Shown here: positions 1-7,983 of the stretch, one piece after another | How the letters are laid out: every line of letters starts with the position of its first letter | Numbering within the stretch: position 1 is the first letter of the stretch | Origin: Syntrophorhabdaceae bacterium PtaU1.Bin034 | Lineage (GTDB): Bacteria > Desulfobacterota_G > Syntrophorhabdia > Syntrophorhabdales > WCHB1-27 | NCBI GenBank assembly: GCA_002067405.1 | Contig: MVRP01000003.1 | Coordinates: 41,562 to 105,561, forward strand | Length of the DNA stretch: 64,000 nt | Direction: 5' to 3' | Position numbers and translations under genes: made by a program | Notes under the pieces: generated by a model | The model's input: the letters and a program-made list of their open reading frames with translations, nothing else | What the model was told of the DNA's origin: nothing | Databases searched by the model: none

Positions 1-594
1 TCTACTAAGGAGAACTCCATCCAGGAACGGTTCGAGTCGACTCACGCCATGGAGGAAAGTCGGCCGCTGGCTGACGAACCGCCGGTATACCGGTTTCAAC
101 TCGAGGAAATAGGGTGCATTTCTCTCCGGGAGCGTCAGGTCGAGTTTGTAGGCAAGTGACTCTTCAGGCAGGTCTATTTCAACCCGGTGGTTCCCGGGTG
201 TCAGCCTGAGCCGCTTTTCGAGCACGTAGCGTCTTCCGTCCCCGCCCTCGGGCGCCCGTATGCCCTCGGCGTCATACGTGGGTGTTTTTTCTATCTCTCC
301 ATCTTCCCGCCACACCGCGCTCTGTCCGTCGATGGTCACAATGAAGGGATATCCCGGCTTTCCACGGAGTGAATCCCTCGACTCAAGCAGATAATATCCC
401 GGCAGGTGCGTCTTTATCGAGAGCCTGACGATCAAATCCACCTTCCCCGGCCCGGGGATCCCATTCGTGACTTCAGTAAAGACCCCTTTCGTTCCGTTTT
501 TGGCTACTGCATCGATCTGCCGAACCGATTGTGCGCAACCTGTCACCCAGATAGCCGCCACGATCATTGCCACGATTCCTGCCAATCTCTTCAT
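1..594 (-). CDS. Lipoprotein of unknown function, cut by window edge
   Basis: The frame starts with ATG at 594, has a clear GGAGG ribosome site 4-8 bases upstream and stays open to base 1, so the 3' end is missing (198 codons visible). The N-terminus is a short basic stretch, a hydrophobic run and the lipobox VTGC, so the product should be lipidated and held at the inner or outer membrane. The remainder is rich in beta-type alternation, with phrases such as GKPGYPFIVTIDGQSAVW, which suggests an extracytoplasmic beta-sandwich. I do not recognise the family. It is the last visible gene of a minus-strand series that begins at a Fur box near 2310, so iron control is possible but not shown. Confidence 0.75.
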   Translation of the reverse strand, partial: MKRLAGIVAMIVAAIWVTGCAQSVRQIDAVAKNGTKGVFTEVTNGIPGPGKVDLIVRLSIKTHLPGYYLLESRDSLRGKPGYPFIVTIDGQSAVWREDGEIEKTPTYDAEGIRAPEGGDGRRYVLEKRLRLTPGNHRVEIDLPEESLAYKLDLTLPERNAPYFLELKPVYRRFVSQRPTFLHGVSRLEPFLDGVLLSR

Positions 595-603
595 AACGCC
601 TCC

Positions 604-783
604 TTATAGCGCGGCTGTTCCCTTTTCGTTCGTCCTGATCTTCACCACATCGTCGACATATCTTCCCGTCTCCCGGGCTTCCGGTATGGGCATTTGCGTA
701 CAAGTGCGTACATATTCCATGCATTGCCGTGGCCGGTAAAGACCTGCCCCCACGGTATGCTTCCTGCCCGGCGCCTTGTTCAT
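604..783 (-). CDS. Possible small protein upstream of the lipoprotein
   Basis: An open frame of 59 codons ends 9 bases before the lipoprotein start, the spacing of a translationally coupled pair. The last 40 residues (CMEYVRTCTQMPIPEA onward) have a natural protein composition. The first 20 are poor and the start at 783 lacks a well-placed ribosome site, so this may be the surviving C-terminus of a longer gene rather than a complete one. No family recognised. Confidence 0.35.
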   Translation of the reverse strand: MNKAPGRKHTVGAGLYRPRQCMEYVRTCTQMPIPEARETGRYVDDVVKIRTNEKGTAAL

Positions 784-861
784 TTGGTAATGTCTTTGCT
801 GTCCACCTCCACCAGGTGTCCGGGCCCGGCGTCGAAGATGACCTTGCAGGCACCGGCAACG

Positions 862-1418
862 GGCTTCTTGGGATAGAGAGGGATGCTCCCGCCAAGCAGT
901 TGAGCATGGGTATGCTCAAAATCGTAGCCAAACGGGACCGTTCGTCGGGGATGCCCTTGCAGGCCATCACTGCAGGAACCGCGCAACCCCCGACGTAGAT
1001 CCCGCCCGGCGCCATGGGGAGGATGGATTGGCCATGGAGTCCGGAACGATGGAGGATGGGAGACATATAGCCGCTCTCCTCCAAGATGGCGATGAAGACA
1101 AAAAGGATAAAGAATATGAGGGTGTAGTTCAGAAGCGCATTAATGCTGCCCGTGAACCAGAGGAAGAGGGAACTAGTGAGGGGGAACCCGATTTCGGGGG
1201 GGGGGTGACAACCTCCACTTGTAGCCCCGGACAATCGAAGCGAAGTAGAGGAGATACATCACGGTTATGTGAATGGCCGGTTCCCTAACACGGTTGCAGA
1301 CGACCCGGCCGATCCGGTCTGAGAGGGGTGCCCGGCTGATGCCCTTCGTGTCACGCGGGACCGGGCAGCGGCACTCGCTTCCCGGCTGTAGCTGATCGAG
1401 GGTCATGCTCCTTCTCAT
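862..1418 (-). pseudogene. feoB: Decayed feoA/feoB ferrous iron transporter remnant
   Basis: Two frames that switch near 1200 together resemble fragments of FeoB. The first opens with MTLDQLQPGSE, which looks like the start of FeoA, then runs into LSDRIGRVVCNRV, typical of the linker before the FeoB membrane core. The second carries the FeoB membrane core phrases ILEESGYMSP, GLHGQSILPM and GGCAVPAVMA, followed by DERSRLATIL. The GTPase domain and most of the C-terminal half are gone. The simplest reading is a deletion that fused the beginning of feoA to the middle of feoB, followed by frameshift. The Fur box upstream still looks intact. It cannot make a working iron transporter. Confidence 0.6.
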
Positions 1419-1472
1419 ACTTTCCGTTTTTCCTGCATCACCTGAGTTTTCCTCATCGTCATTGACCGGGAC

Positions 1473-1844
1473 TCAATTCCGTATGTCTTTGACGGTGCAT
1501 CGGCACTTCGTACAACGCCCGTTGCATGGGCCGGGATCCTCCTTCTTCCTGTCCGGGATGACCCCGCTTCCGTCGGGTGCGATCTCAGGCGCCTTTTCGC
1601 CTTTCAAGAACAGCCTTTCCAGGGGGAGATGAACGTGATGGAAATGGCCCTTGAACGTGGCGCCTCCGAAAGGGCATATCTTCCGCAAGCCGCAGGTATC
1701 GATAAAGACTCTTCCCTCACCGTTGTATTTCTTGTGAAGCAGGTGAATCAATTCCCAGGCGGAACTGCCGTCAAAATTCCCCTTGGGGTTCACGTGCAGG
1801 TCACCGTTGATTTTCTTGAATTCTATCCGGAAATGGTTGTTCAT
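1473..1844 (-). CDS. Small STAS-like protein of the iron locus
   Basis: This is a 123-residue protein with ATG at 1844 and a GGAGG site just upstream. The N-terminal 60 residues (FRIEFKKINGDLHVNPKGNF, then DGSSAWELIHLL and VFIDTCGL) read as a STAS-like beta-alpha fold, here without an obvious phosphorylatable serine context. The C-terminus ends in a CNGRCTKCRC cluster that could bind a metal. It sits directly upstream of the feo remnant and downstream of the Fur box. Similar small proteins beside feo genes are familiar to me from deltaproteobacteria, but I cannot name the family with certainty. A role in iron uptake is inferred from position only. Confidence 0.6.
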   Translation of the reverse strand: MNNHFRIEFKKINGDLHVNPKGNFDGSSAWELIHLLHKKYNGEGRVFIDTCGLRKICPFGGATFKGHFHHVHLPLERLFLKGEKAPEIAPDGSGVIPDRKKEDPGPCNGRCTKCRCTVKDIRN

Positions 1845-1907
1845 ACGTTTCCCTCCAGACGTTTTCTCGATTCATCCCGGCCGTGAGGCGTCCAGGACAA
1901 TCGGGAC

Positions 1908-2039
1908 CTATCGACCTCCACGACCGGGTAAGAGAGCTTCTTTTCCTCTTGTTGTAATGCCCCACACGTTGCCAAACCCAGCTCCCTCAACGGGGACCTC
2001 CACAAAAAAATCCGACCGGACCATCGGTGGTTCACCCAT
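1908..2039 (-). CDS. Very small protein in the Fur-controlled series
   Basis: A 43-codon frame starts with ATG at 2039 behind a well-spaced GGAGG. The body (DFFVEVPVEGAGFGNVWGIT and so on) has a believable composition. The start codon and ribosome site sit inside the loop of a 72-base inverted repeat, which could control its translation. No family recognised. Confidence 0.4.
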   Translation of the reverse strand: MGEPPMVRSDFFVEVPVEGAGFGNVWGITTRGKEALLPGRGGR

Positions 2040-2082
2040 CACGGATTTCCTCCGTGCGGGCGCCTCCGGTTGTCCGGTCGGA
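2011..2082 (-). repeat. Ten-base inverted repeat enclosing a ribosome site
   Basis: The arms TCCGACCGGA (2011-2020) and TCCGGTCGGA (2073-2082) are perfect reverse complements 52 bases apart. Read on the minus strand, the second arm is followed at once by seven T, the layout of an intrinsic terminator or attenuator. The ribosome site and ATG of the small gene ending at 1908 lie between the arms. A terminator between small genes, or a leader RNA that hides the ribosome site, are both possible. Confidence 0.5.
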
Positions 2083-2120
2083 TTCATTCTCCTACGCCGC
2101 TTACGCGGCGAAGCGCCAGG

Positions 2121-2294
2121 TTAATCCTGGAATCTCGTCTTCTCCCTCTTCTCGACCTGCATTACCTTTGAGTCATGGATGGTGCTCACGATCCGGCGTA
2201 CGTACCTGCAAAGGCCAAAGAGGTTTGCCAGGGCAAGGCCGACCATAGCGCGGGTGTCGGTGATCGCGAACTCGTTCAGCAGGTCGCCTTGCAT
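2121..2294 (-). CDS. Small protein directly behind the Fur box
   Basis: The frame from ATG at 2294 encodes 57 residues with a hydrophobic middle (TRAMVGLALANLFGLCRYV) and a basic C-terminus. It is the first frame after the Fur box. A TTG start further upstream would run across the box and is less likely. I do not recognise the family. It may be a genuine iron-responsive small membrane-associated protein or a degraded remnant; there is no strong ribosome site. Confidence 0.35.
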   Translation of the reverse strand: MQGDLLNEFAITDTRAMVGLALANLFGLCRYVRRIVSTIHDSKVMQVEKREKTRFQD

Positions 2295-2302
2295 ACCGAC
2301 AT

Positions 2303-2321
2303 GATAATGAGAATTATTATT
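2303..2321 (-). promoter_or_regulatory. Fur box
   Basis: GATAATGAGAATTATTATT matches the 19-base Fur consensus GATAATGATAATCATTATC at 16 positions. A second, weaker AT-rich repeat follows to about 2336. The site lies between the stop at 2326 of an upstream frame and the small gene starting at 2294, and upstream of the feo remnant. It should repress this minus-strand series when iron is plentiful. Confidence 0.75.
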
Positions 2322-2325
2322 GTAA

Positions 2326-2622
2326 TCACGATAATTCCCGGCTGTCAATAAAAAAATTCATCTGGCCAGCTTTTTGCGGACTCAACACGAAATAAGGATC
2401 GGGCTTCTCCCGCTCCTCGAGAGTGATGTGCGCCTTACCATGGTGGTTTCTTCTCAGCTCGTTGAGCCGCTTCCGGAGGGCCCGGAACGGCAGCTTCTTA
2501 CGCTTCCAAGGCGTCGCTCGCCTTGAATATCCCGGGCGAATTAATGGCAGTTCCCCAGCGCCGTGGCGTGCCTCACCTCCCTTTCGAGACAGTCGACGTC
2601 CGCCTTCTCCTCTGCAAGGAGG
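2326..2622 (-). pseudogene. C-terminal coding remnant, no start
   Basis: A frame with good coding character (ALRKRLNELRRNHHGK, then EEREKPDPYFVLSP) stops at 2326, but has no start codon and meets a TGA at about 2623. Another frame upstream (NDLLAEEKADVDCLEREVRH, to about 2550) also looks like coding sequence, which suggests one gene split by a frameshift. The family is not recognised. The 2326-3000 stretch otherwise holds nothing I can support apart from the hairpin at 2953. Confidence 0.3.
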
Positions 2623-2952
2623 TCATTTGCTGCCTCGGAAGGCATGGTCCCTTTGCCTCGATGACGTGTTTCAAGCTGATTTGTCGGCGTCTCTCTATCG
2701 GTCGGAGCCGAACATTACTCTATCATCCCGCAGACGAGCTTCCCTGGAAAAACTTGCTGTATTGCGCCCGATCGTGAGACATGCCCTCTGGTTACAATGA
2801 GAGTGCTTCTGGACAGGTACCCGAATGAGTGCCGCCAGTTGAGGTCAGGTCTTCAGTCCACTCGGGGGAATGGAGAATGAGATGACCTTTGTCGTCCGTC
2901 GCGGTCGGGAAGTTCCATCCCTCCATTGCGCAAGGAAGGAACCGGAGGGAAA

Positions 2953-2977
2953 CGCAGGCGTAGCCCCAATGCCTGCG
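2953..2977 (-). terminator. Hairpin behind the sensor kinase
   Basis: CGCAGGC and GCCTGCG pair across an 11-base loop. On the minus strand the hairpin lies about 35 bases after the kinase stop codon and is followed by only a short T run (TTTCCC). It is a plausible but weak terminator. Confidence 0.4.
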
Positions 2978-3010
2978 CTTCGTTCCGTCTGCACGAGAAG
3001 CATGAGCTAT

Positions 3011-5782
3011 TTATTCTTCTTCCCCCTCGTCCAGGGCCCTGTGGATCGCCTGGGCCATCTCCTTCTTCGTAATAGGCTTCATCACGAATTGCCGGATACC
3101 GGCCTTTTTCGCGGTCTCCGGCGACACCGTTTCACTGTACCCCGTGCAGAGTATAATGGGCATGTCCTGTCTCACCGCGAGGATTTCCTTCGCGAGGCTC
3201 ACCCCGGTCGTGTCAGGCATCGTCTGGTCCGTAATGATGAGGTCGAACCTTTCCGGGTTCCGGGTGAAGGCTTTCAGTGCCTCCGAAGAAGAGGTAAAGG
3301 CGGTCACCCGGTACCCCATTCGCTCGAGCATTATCTTCGTCATCTCCACAACGGCCGGTTCGTCGTCGACAAAGAGCACATGCGGGTTTCCGGAAGGATG
3401 GAAGGTCTCTTCTTCTCCCTGTTCTTCTTCGGGTGAGAGGGCATCCGATCGAGGAAGGAGGACCGTGAACGTCGAGCCCCGGCCAGGCTCGCTTTTCACC
3501 TCGATCGTACCGTTGTAGCCTTTGACGATGCCATACACTACTGAAAGACCCATGCCGGTGCCCTGGCCCGGCTCCATGGTGGTGAAGAAAGGTTCAAAAG
3601 CACGTCTTCGCACCTCCGGGGTCATGCCGCGGCCCGTGTCCTCCATGGTCAGCTTCACATAGCTGCCCGGTCTCACACGGCCCTCCGGAAAAGACTTCGG
3701 ACCGAGGGTGACCGATGAGAGCCCTATGGTGAGCGCTCCCCCGGTTTCCCTCATGGCATGGGCGGCGTTATTTGCCAGATTGATCACTACCTGCTGGAGC
3801 TTGGAAGCATCTCCGACTACCGCGGTATCCACCTTTGTCCGCACATTGAGCTTCATGCGGATCGTGCTTGGAAGGGATGCCCGGAGAAGCTCATAGGTCT
3901 CCTTCAAAAGGGGTACGATCTTCACCGTGGTTTCACCGCCCGTTTTACTCCTGCTGAAGGCGAGGATCTGCTTGACCAGGTCCCGTGACCGTTTCGAGGC
4001 GTTCAGTATCTGCCTGAGGTTCTGGCGGGGTCCGTCGTCCTCAACGTCATCGAGGGCAAGCTCCGCATTGCCGATGATGACCGCAAGCATGTTGTTGAAG
4101 TCATGGGCAATGCCACCGGCAAGGGTACCGACAGCCTCCATCTTGTGCGCCTGCCGAAGCTGCTCTTCGGCCCGTCTCACTTCCGCCATGTCGCGAGCCG
4201 CGGCGAAGACGCCTGCCACATTGCCCGCATCGTCCCGATAAACGGATGCGTTGTAGAGGACCGGCGTCACGCGGCCGTCACGATGGCGGATCTCGAGGGC
4301 GTAGTCCCGGACCGTTCCGAAGGCGAATGCGTGCCTGTAGCCCTCCCGCGCCTTTTCCCGATCGGTGAAGTAGTCGCAAAAGTCCGTCCCGACCAGTTGC
4401 GAACGTGAATACCCGGTGACGTGCTCCGTGGCCACATTGGCGTCGCTGATCTTCCCTTCCGCATCGATGGTTACCAGCGGGTCGAGATTCGCCTCGATGA
4501 GGCCCCTGTGGTAGGCGTTCATCGATCTCAGGGCGTTTTCGAGCCTTTTGCGTTCCGTGATATTATTGTTGATCTGAAGGATCGCTACCGGCCGACCCCC
4601 CTTGTCCCGCCGCAGTGCCCATCGGCTCGCTACCGTAAGCTCTCTCCCGTCCTTGGTGGTATGCTGGAGTTCGCCCTCCCACCGGCCGCGGTTGAGGAGA
4701 TCCGCCGTGATCTCGGCGAGGGGCGTGGGATATCGTATATGCAGAAGTTCCTGCGTTATCTGTCCCAGGGCCTCTTTTTCAGTCCAGCCGTACTGTTCCT
4801 CCGCCCCCTGATTCCAGAATGTAATCCTATGGTCTGCATCCTTGATCAGAATTGCCTCGTGAGAGAGTTCCAGCAAGTCCTTGTAAAGCTGGAGCTGATC
4901 GGTCCTTTCCCGAACACGCATCTCCAGCTCGTCGCGGGACCTGCGAAGTTCCTCCTCCATCCATTTTCGCTCGGTGATATCGAGAAACGTGGCCACGCAC
5001 CCGCGGACCCGACCATCCTCGCTGCGCAGGGGACGTGCGGAGCCAAGCAGGCTCAGTTCCTTGCCGCTCGGGAGGAGAACCTCTACCTCGGCATTGCGCA
5101 CGTCGGCGTTCTTCGCAGCCGCCTCCTGCATGGGCAGCTCCCCGGGCTCGAGCTCTCTGCCGTTTTTTAAGAACCGGCGGGCTGGTGAGACATTGGCCGA
5201 CACATTCTCCCCGTCGGAGGCCTCATAAAAGGCGTTGGCTGCGCGGTTGCCGACGATGTGGTCGCACCGCGGGTCGTAGGATACCCAGATGGCGGCGGGG
5301 ACCACCTCCATCAACGTTTCCACTTCCTCTACCCGCTGTCGGAGTTCTTCCCGACTTGCCCGGAGCGTCTCCTCGGCCCGCTTGCGTTCCGTAACATCCC
5401 TCATCACCATGGTAGTAACGGTCGTCCCGTCAGCCCCGTTCAGCTTCTCCGTTGCCAGTCGTCCGATGGATAATGATATTTCCGCGAGGAATCTGGCTCC
5501 ACAGCTTCTTCTGAGCTGGATCTCGATCACTGTCGGCGCGTGGGGTGACCCGGGATTTTCCACGAGGGGAAGAGCGGCCAACTGGTTCTCGAAAGAGGCG
5601 GTGTGTTCCTTGGGTATTATGAGACTGACGAGATCGACGCCCAGGGCTTCATTGCAGGGATAGCCGAGCAGTCTTTCGGCTGCGCTGTTCCACACGAGGA
5701 CCCTCCGGCGTTCATCGATGCAGATGATCGCCTCCGGGGCGATTTCGAGGAGCAGTTCATACCCTTCATTGCCCTTCCTCAT
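3011..5782 (-). CDS. Multi-PAS hybrid sensor histidine kinase
   Basis: This is a 923-residue cytoplasmic sensor kinase without membrane segments. Four PAS modules follow each other (about 8-130, 150-275, 300-415 and 425-540), several with the typical PAC ending ITERKR. The dimerisation and phosphoacceptor region carries GGIAHDFNN with His560. The ATP-binding domain (about 660-775) shows the N box VINLANNAAHAM, the G1 box DTGRGM and the G2 box GTGMGLSV. A receiver domain closes the protein (about 803-920), with the acidic pocket DDE and phosphoacceptor Asp852 in ITDQTMP, so the phosphate can be passed internally. The signal is unknown; PAS domains often bind haem, flavin or small ligands. No output regulator gene is adjacent. 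It lies just outside the inferred left border of the ICE and may be chromosomal. Confidence 0.93.
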   Translation of the reverse strand: MRKGNEGYELLLEIAPEAIICIDERRRVLVWNSAAERLLGYPCNEALGVDLVSLIIPKEHTASFENQLAALPLVENPGSPHAPTVIEIQLRRSCGARFLAEISLSIGRLATEKLNGADGTTVTTMVMRDVTERKRAEETLRASREELRQRVEEVETLMEVVPAAIWVSYDPRCDHIVGNRAANAFYEASDGENVSANVSPARRFLKNGRELEPGELPMQEAAAKNADVRNAEVEVLLPSGKELSLLGSARPLRSEDGRVRGCVATFLDITERKWMEEELRRSRDELEMRVRERTDQLQLYKDLLELSHEAILIKDADHRITFWNQGAEEQYGWTEKEALGQITQELLHIRYPTPLAEITADLLNRGRWEGELQHTTKDGRELTVASRWALRRDKGGRPVAILQINNNITERKRLENALRSMNAYHRGLIEANLDPLVTIDAEGKISDANVATEHVTGYSRSQLVGTDFCDYFTDREKAREGYRHAFAFGTVRDYALEIRHRDGRVTPVLYNASVYRDDAGNVAGVFAAARDMAEVRRAEEQLRQAHKMEAVGTLAGGIAHDFNNMLAVIIGNAELALDDVEDDGPRQNLRQILNASKRSRDLVKQILAFSRSKTGGETTVKIVPLLKETYELLRASLPSTIRMKLNVRTKVDTAVVGDASKLQQVVINLANNAAHAMRETGGALTIGLSSVTLGPKSFPEGRVRPGSYVKLTMEDTGRGMTPEVRRRAFEPFFTTMEPGQGTGMGLSVVYGIVKGYNGTIEVKSEPGRGSTFTVLLPRSDALSPEEEQGEEETFHPSGNPHVLFVDDEPAVVEMTKIMLERMGYRVTAFTSSSEALKAFTRNPERFDLIITDQTMPDTTGVSLAKEILAVRQDMPIILCTGYSETVSPETAKKAGIRQFVMKPITKKEMAQAIHRALDEGEEE

Positions 5783-5944
5783 GAATCGCTACTCCGAAAC
5801 AGCCGGGTTGTGGCCGTAAATCGCCCGAGATCGGGAAAGCGTATGTATGACAGTAGCAGTACAACCCATTATACCAAAGGACTCGTCAAGGCAAAAGCAA
5901 TAGCCACCCTCCGACCGAGACAAGGGCATGAGTTCCCTTCGAGG

Positions 5945-5953
5945 AGGTAATAC
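5945..5953 (+). promoter_or_regulatory. Operon-head motif copy 1 (variant AGGTAATAC)
   Basis: AGGTAATAC lies 110 bases before the first ICE gene and differs at one position from AAGTAATAY, found at the head of the six other forward operons. TAATAC resembles a -10 box; no TTGACA-like box lies 17 bases upstream. Here the motif is also part of the near-palindrome GAGGTAATACTC. Confidence 0.4.
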
Positions 5954-6063
5954 TCGGATAGATCAGTGTCTTGATTAGACCAGTCGAAGAGACCCGCGCT
6001 ACGCGCGAGAAAACGTCTTCTGGACTCGTCTCACCAAATACCACCCTTAAGGAGGAAGATCCC

Positions 6064-6846
6064 GTGAAGAAATACATAGCCCTGTCGATGCATCATTACG
6101 TCGAGGGATTCGTTGACGATCCCATTCTCAAGAAGCAGCGTTTAACCGACTTGTCCCGAACCATTGCAACAATGACAGAACAGATATCGGCCGTGGACAG
6201 GGTGATTGCGGGCAGGAATCCAGATCCCCCGGAGAGGCTTCAGGACTCAAAGTTCATGACCGCGGAGCAGAAGAAGAAAGTGCTCAAACAATGGGACACG
6301 TTCATCAAAGGAGGATTCAGCTTCCACCTGTTCACGGACGCCATCTACCGGCATCTGAACCTGCACTGCGGCTTCATCGCCCATTATAACCGGGCGGGTT
6401 TCTACTCCACATACTGGAACGACGACTTCATCGCTTTTGCCAGGCAGGTTGATATGGTCCTGCGGCCCGTGCCCCAGGTTTTCGTAAACTGGGAGCGATT
6501 CCTGAAGTCATTTCAGTGCTGGGGTGAATGGACGGGCATGGGCGCGACCATGCTCCATTCGCTGAAAACCCGTCTTTTATCGACCCTCCGTGAACTGGAA
6601 AACGAGGTGATCGATACCTTCCACCACGATCTCGAACGGCTCTATCCCCTCCACCTGGAGGAGAGAAAGCGGCTGGCCGAGGAGGCTGACGAGTACCGCA
6701 GGAAGGTAGTCGAACTCACGACGAAGCTCGATGACATGGATATCGACTCTTTTCTTGAAGAGAGGATAGACAGCTACAAAGCATTGTTCCCCTCCCTCGA
6801 CCCGGCGGATTTCGTTGAGCCAGGGATGGTCAGCAACCTCTGCTGA
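6064..6846 (+). CDS. ICE protein of unknown function
   Basis: GTG at 6064 is preferred because AAGGAGG sits eight bases upstream; the longer frame back to 5971 lacks a ribosome site. The 260-residue product is soluble. Its middle is aromatic-rich (HLNLHCGFIAHYNRAGFYS) and the last 80 residues are a charged helical region likely to form a coiled coil (HLEERKRLAEEADEYRRKV). The following primase-like gene starts 12 bases after the stop, so the two are cotranscribed. I do not recognise the family; its place suggests a DNA replication or establishment role, which is inference. Confidence 0.7.
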   Translation: MKKYIALSMHHYVEGFVDDPILKKQRLTDLSRTIATMTEQISAVDRVIAGRNPDPPERLQDSKFMTAEQKKKVLKQWDTFIKGGFSFHLFTDAIYRHLNLHCGFIAHYNRAGFYSTYWNDDFIAFARQVDMVLRPVPQVFVNWERFLKSFQCWGEWTGMGATMLHSLKTRLLSTLRELENEVIDTFHHDLERLYPLHLEERKRLAEEADEYRRKVVELTTKLDDMDIDSFLEERIDSYKALFPSLDPADFVEPGMVSNLC

Positions 6847-6858
6847 AGGAGTGCCCCC

Positions 6859-7785
6859 ATGAAAGGTATCCGCGTCAGTGATGAGGACAAGAGGCTGCTC
6901 AAGGAGCTCGACCTCAACCGGTTTGTCCAGGAACATCTGCACATGATGCCCCAGGGGCGGTCGGGAGGGATCACCTACTATTTCTCACCCCTCCGGAAGG
7001 AGACCAAGCCATCCTTCGCCATCGAGTGCTATCGCGGCGAGTGGCGCTGGAGGGACTGGGGCGGTGACGACGAGGACCGGGGGGATATCATCGAGCTTGT
7101 CGAGCGGGTCCACCGTGTCAACTTTCTCGAGGCCTTGAGAATACTGATGTCCAATGAGTACCCCGCAGCATACTACGAACGGGAGGCCGAGACCGAAAGG
7201 AGGGACCGGCAGGCGAAGATTGCCTACGCTCGCGGGCTTTACTCGAAGCTTCTGAGAGTAAACAGCATTGACACCGTAAGTGCCTACTTCCGCGAGAAGG
7301 GGGTAACTTATCATTTGCCCATAGGCTGCGCCCTCTACAACGACTTCAGAGAGAAGAAGGTCTATATCGCGACGCCCGCTCCCACCCCTTGGAGCCTCAC
7401 AGCCCTTGAATGCCGGGAGCTCAAGGGGGACGCAAGGAAGACCCTCGGAGCGGGGAGCCTCTGGTTCTTCGAGAGGGACCCCGGGAAGATACTCATCACC
7501 GAGAGCATCCTCGACTGCCTTGCCGGCGAGATCGTGCTGGGCGATCACGAAATATCGCTCTGCGCCCTCAACAGCGCCGCCTATGTCAACCAGCTCGGCG
7601 ACTTCCTCGAAGAGCGCGACCCGGACGAGGTCTGGCTTGCCACCGACAACGACAAGCCGGGAATAAGGGCCAGGGACAGGGCCATAGAGATGATCTCCCG
7701 GACCAGGGCGCAGATCGTGCTCGTGGAAGACCACTTCCGGGCCGGGGTGAAGGACCTGCACAAGCTGCTCGCCGCAAATTCGTAG
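6859..7785 (+). CDS. Primase-like protein, CHC2-like fold plus Toprim
   Basis: The N-terminal third (YFSPLRKETKPSFAIE, then WRWRDWGG and GDIIELVERV) aligns by eye with the DnaG zinc-binding domain, whose usual form is CPFH-xx-KTPSF followed by a second cysteine pair. Here every expected zinc ligand is replaced. The C-terminal part is a Toprim domain: the acidic residue in ILITESILDC and the DxD in LATDNDKPG are in place. The 308-residue product lacks a helicase domain. Mobile elements often carry such primases to restart synthesis of the complementary strand after transfer. The zinc loss suggests a fold kept for protein contact, or a protein that is no longer a working primase. Confidence 0.75.
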   Translation: MKGIRVSDEDKRLLKELDLNRFVQEHLHMMPQGRSGGITYYFSPLRKETKPSFAIECYRGEWRWRDWGGDDEDRGDIIELVERVHRVNFLEALRILMSNEYPAAYYEREAETERRDRQAKIAYARGLYSKLLRVNSIDTVSAYFREKGVTYHLPIGCALYNDFREKKVYIATPAPTPWSLTALECRELKGDARKTLGAGSLWFFERDPGKILITESILDCLAGEIVLGDHEISLCALNSAAYVNQLGDFLEERDPDEVWLATDNDKPGIRARDRAIEMISRTRAQIVLVEDHFRAGVKDLHKLLAANS

Positions 7786-7812
7786 TATCGACAACCCACC
7801 AAGGAGAAAACC

Positions 7813-7983
7813 ATGAAAGCGAAATACTGCCCGCTCCTGTGCGAGGTGTGCCCCGTGAAGAGGCATAAGCCCTGGACAAGATGGAAAGTCTATTCCAGGC
7901 CTCGTGACAAGATGGAGTTGAAAAAGATAAGGGACGAAGAAGATGAATCGCTCTTTGCCCACGCGATGAAGGAGGCGGCATGA
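7813..7983 (+). CDS. Small cysteine-bearing protein
   Basis: A 56-residue frame with AAGGAG upstream ends in an ATGA overlap with the ArdC-like gene, so translation is coupled. The N-terminus holds three cysteines in CPLLCEVCPVKRH, a likely small metal-binding knuckle, followed by a basic stretch and an acidic helix. No family recognised. The tight spacing on both sides argues that it is real. Confidence 0.6.
   Translation: MKAKYCPLLCEVCPVKRHKPWTRWKVYSRPRDKMELKKIRDEEDESLFAHAMKEAA

Noticed and set aside
6985..7962. Long minus-strand frame opposite the primase gene
   Set aside because: Shadow frame; the plus strand has Toprim motifs and coupled neighbours.
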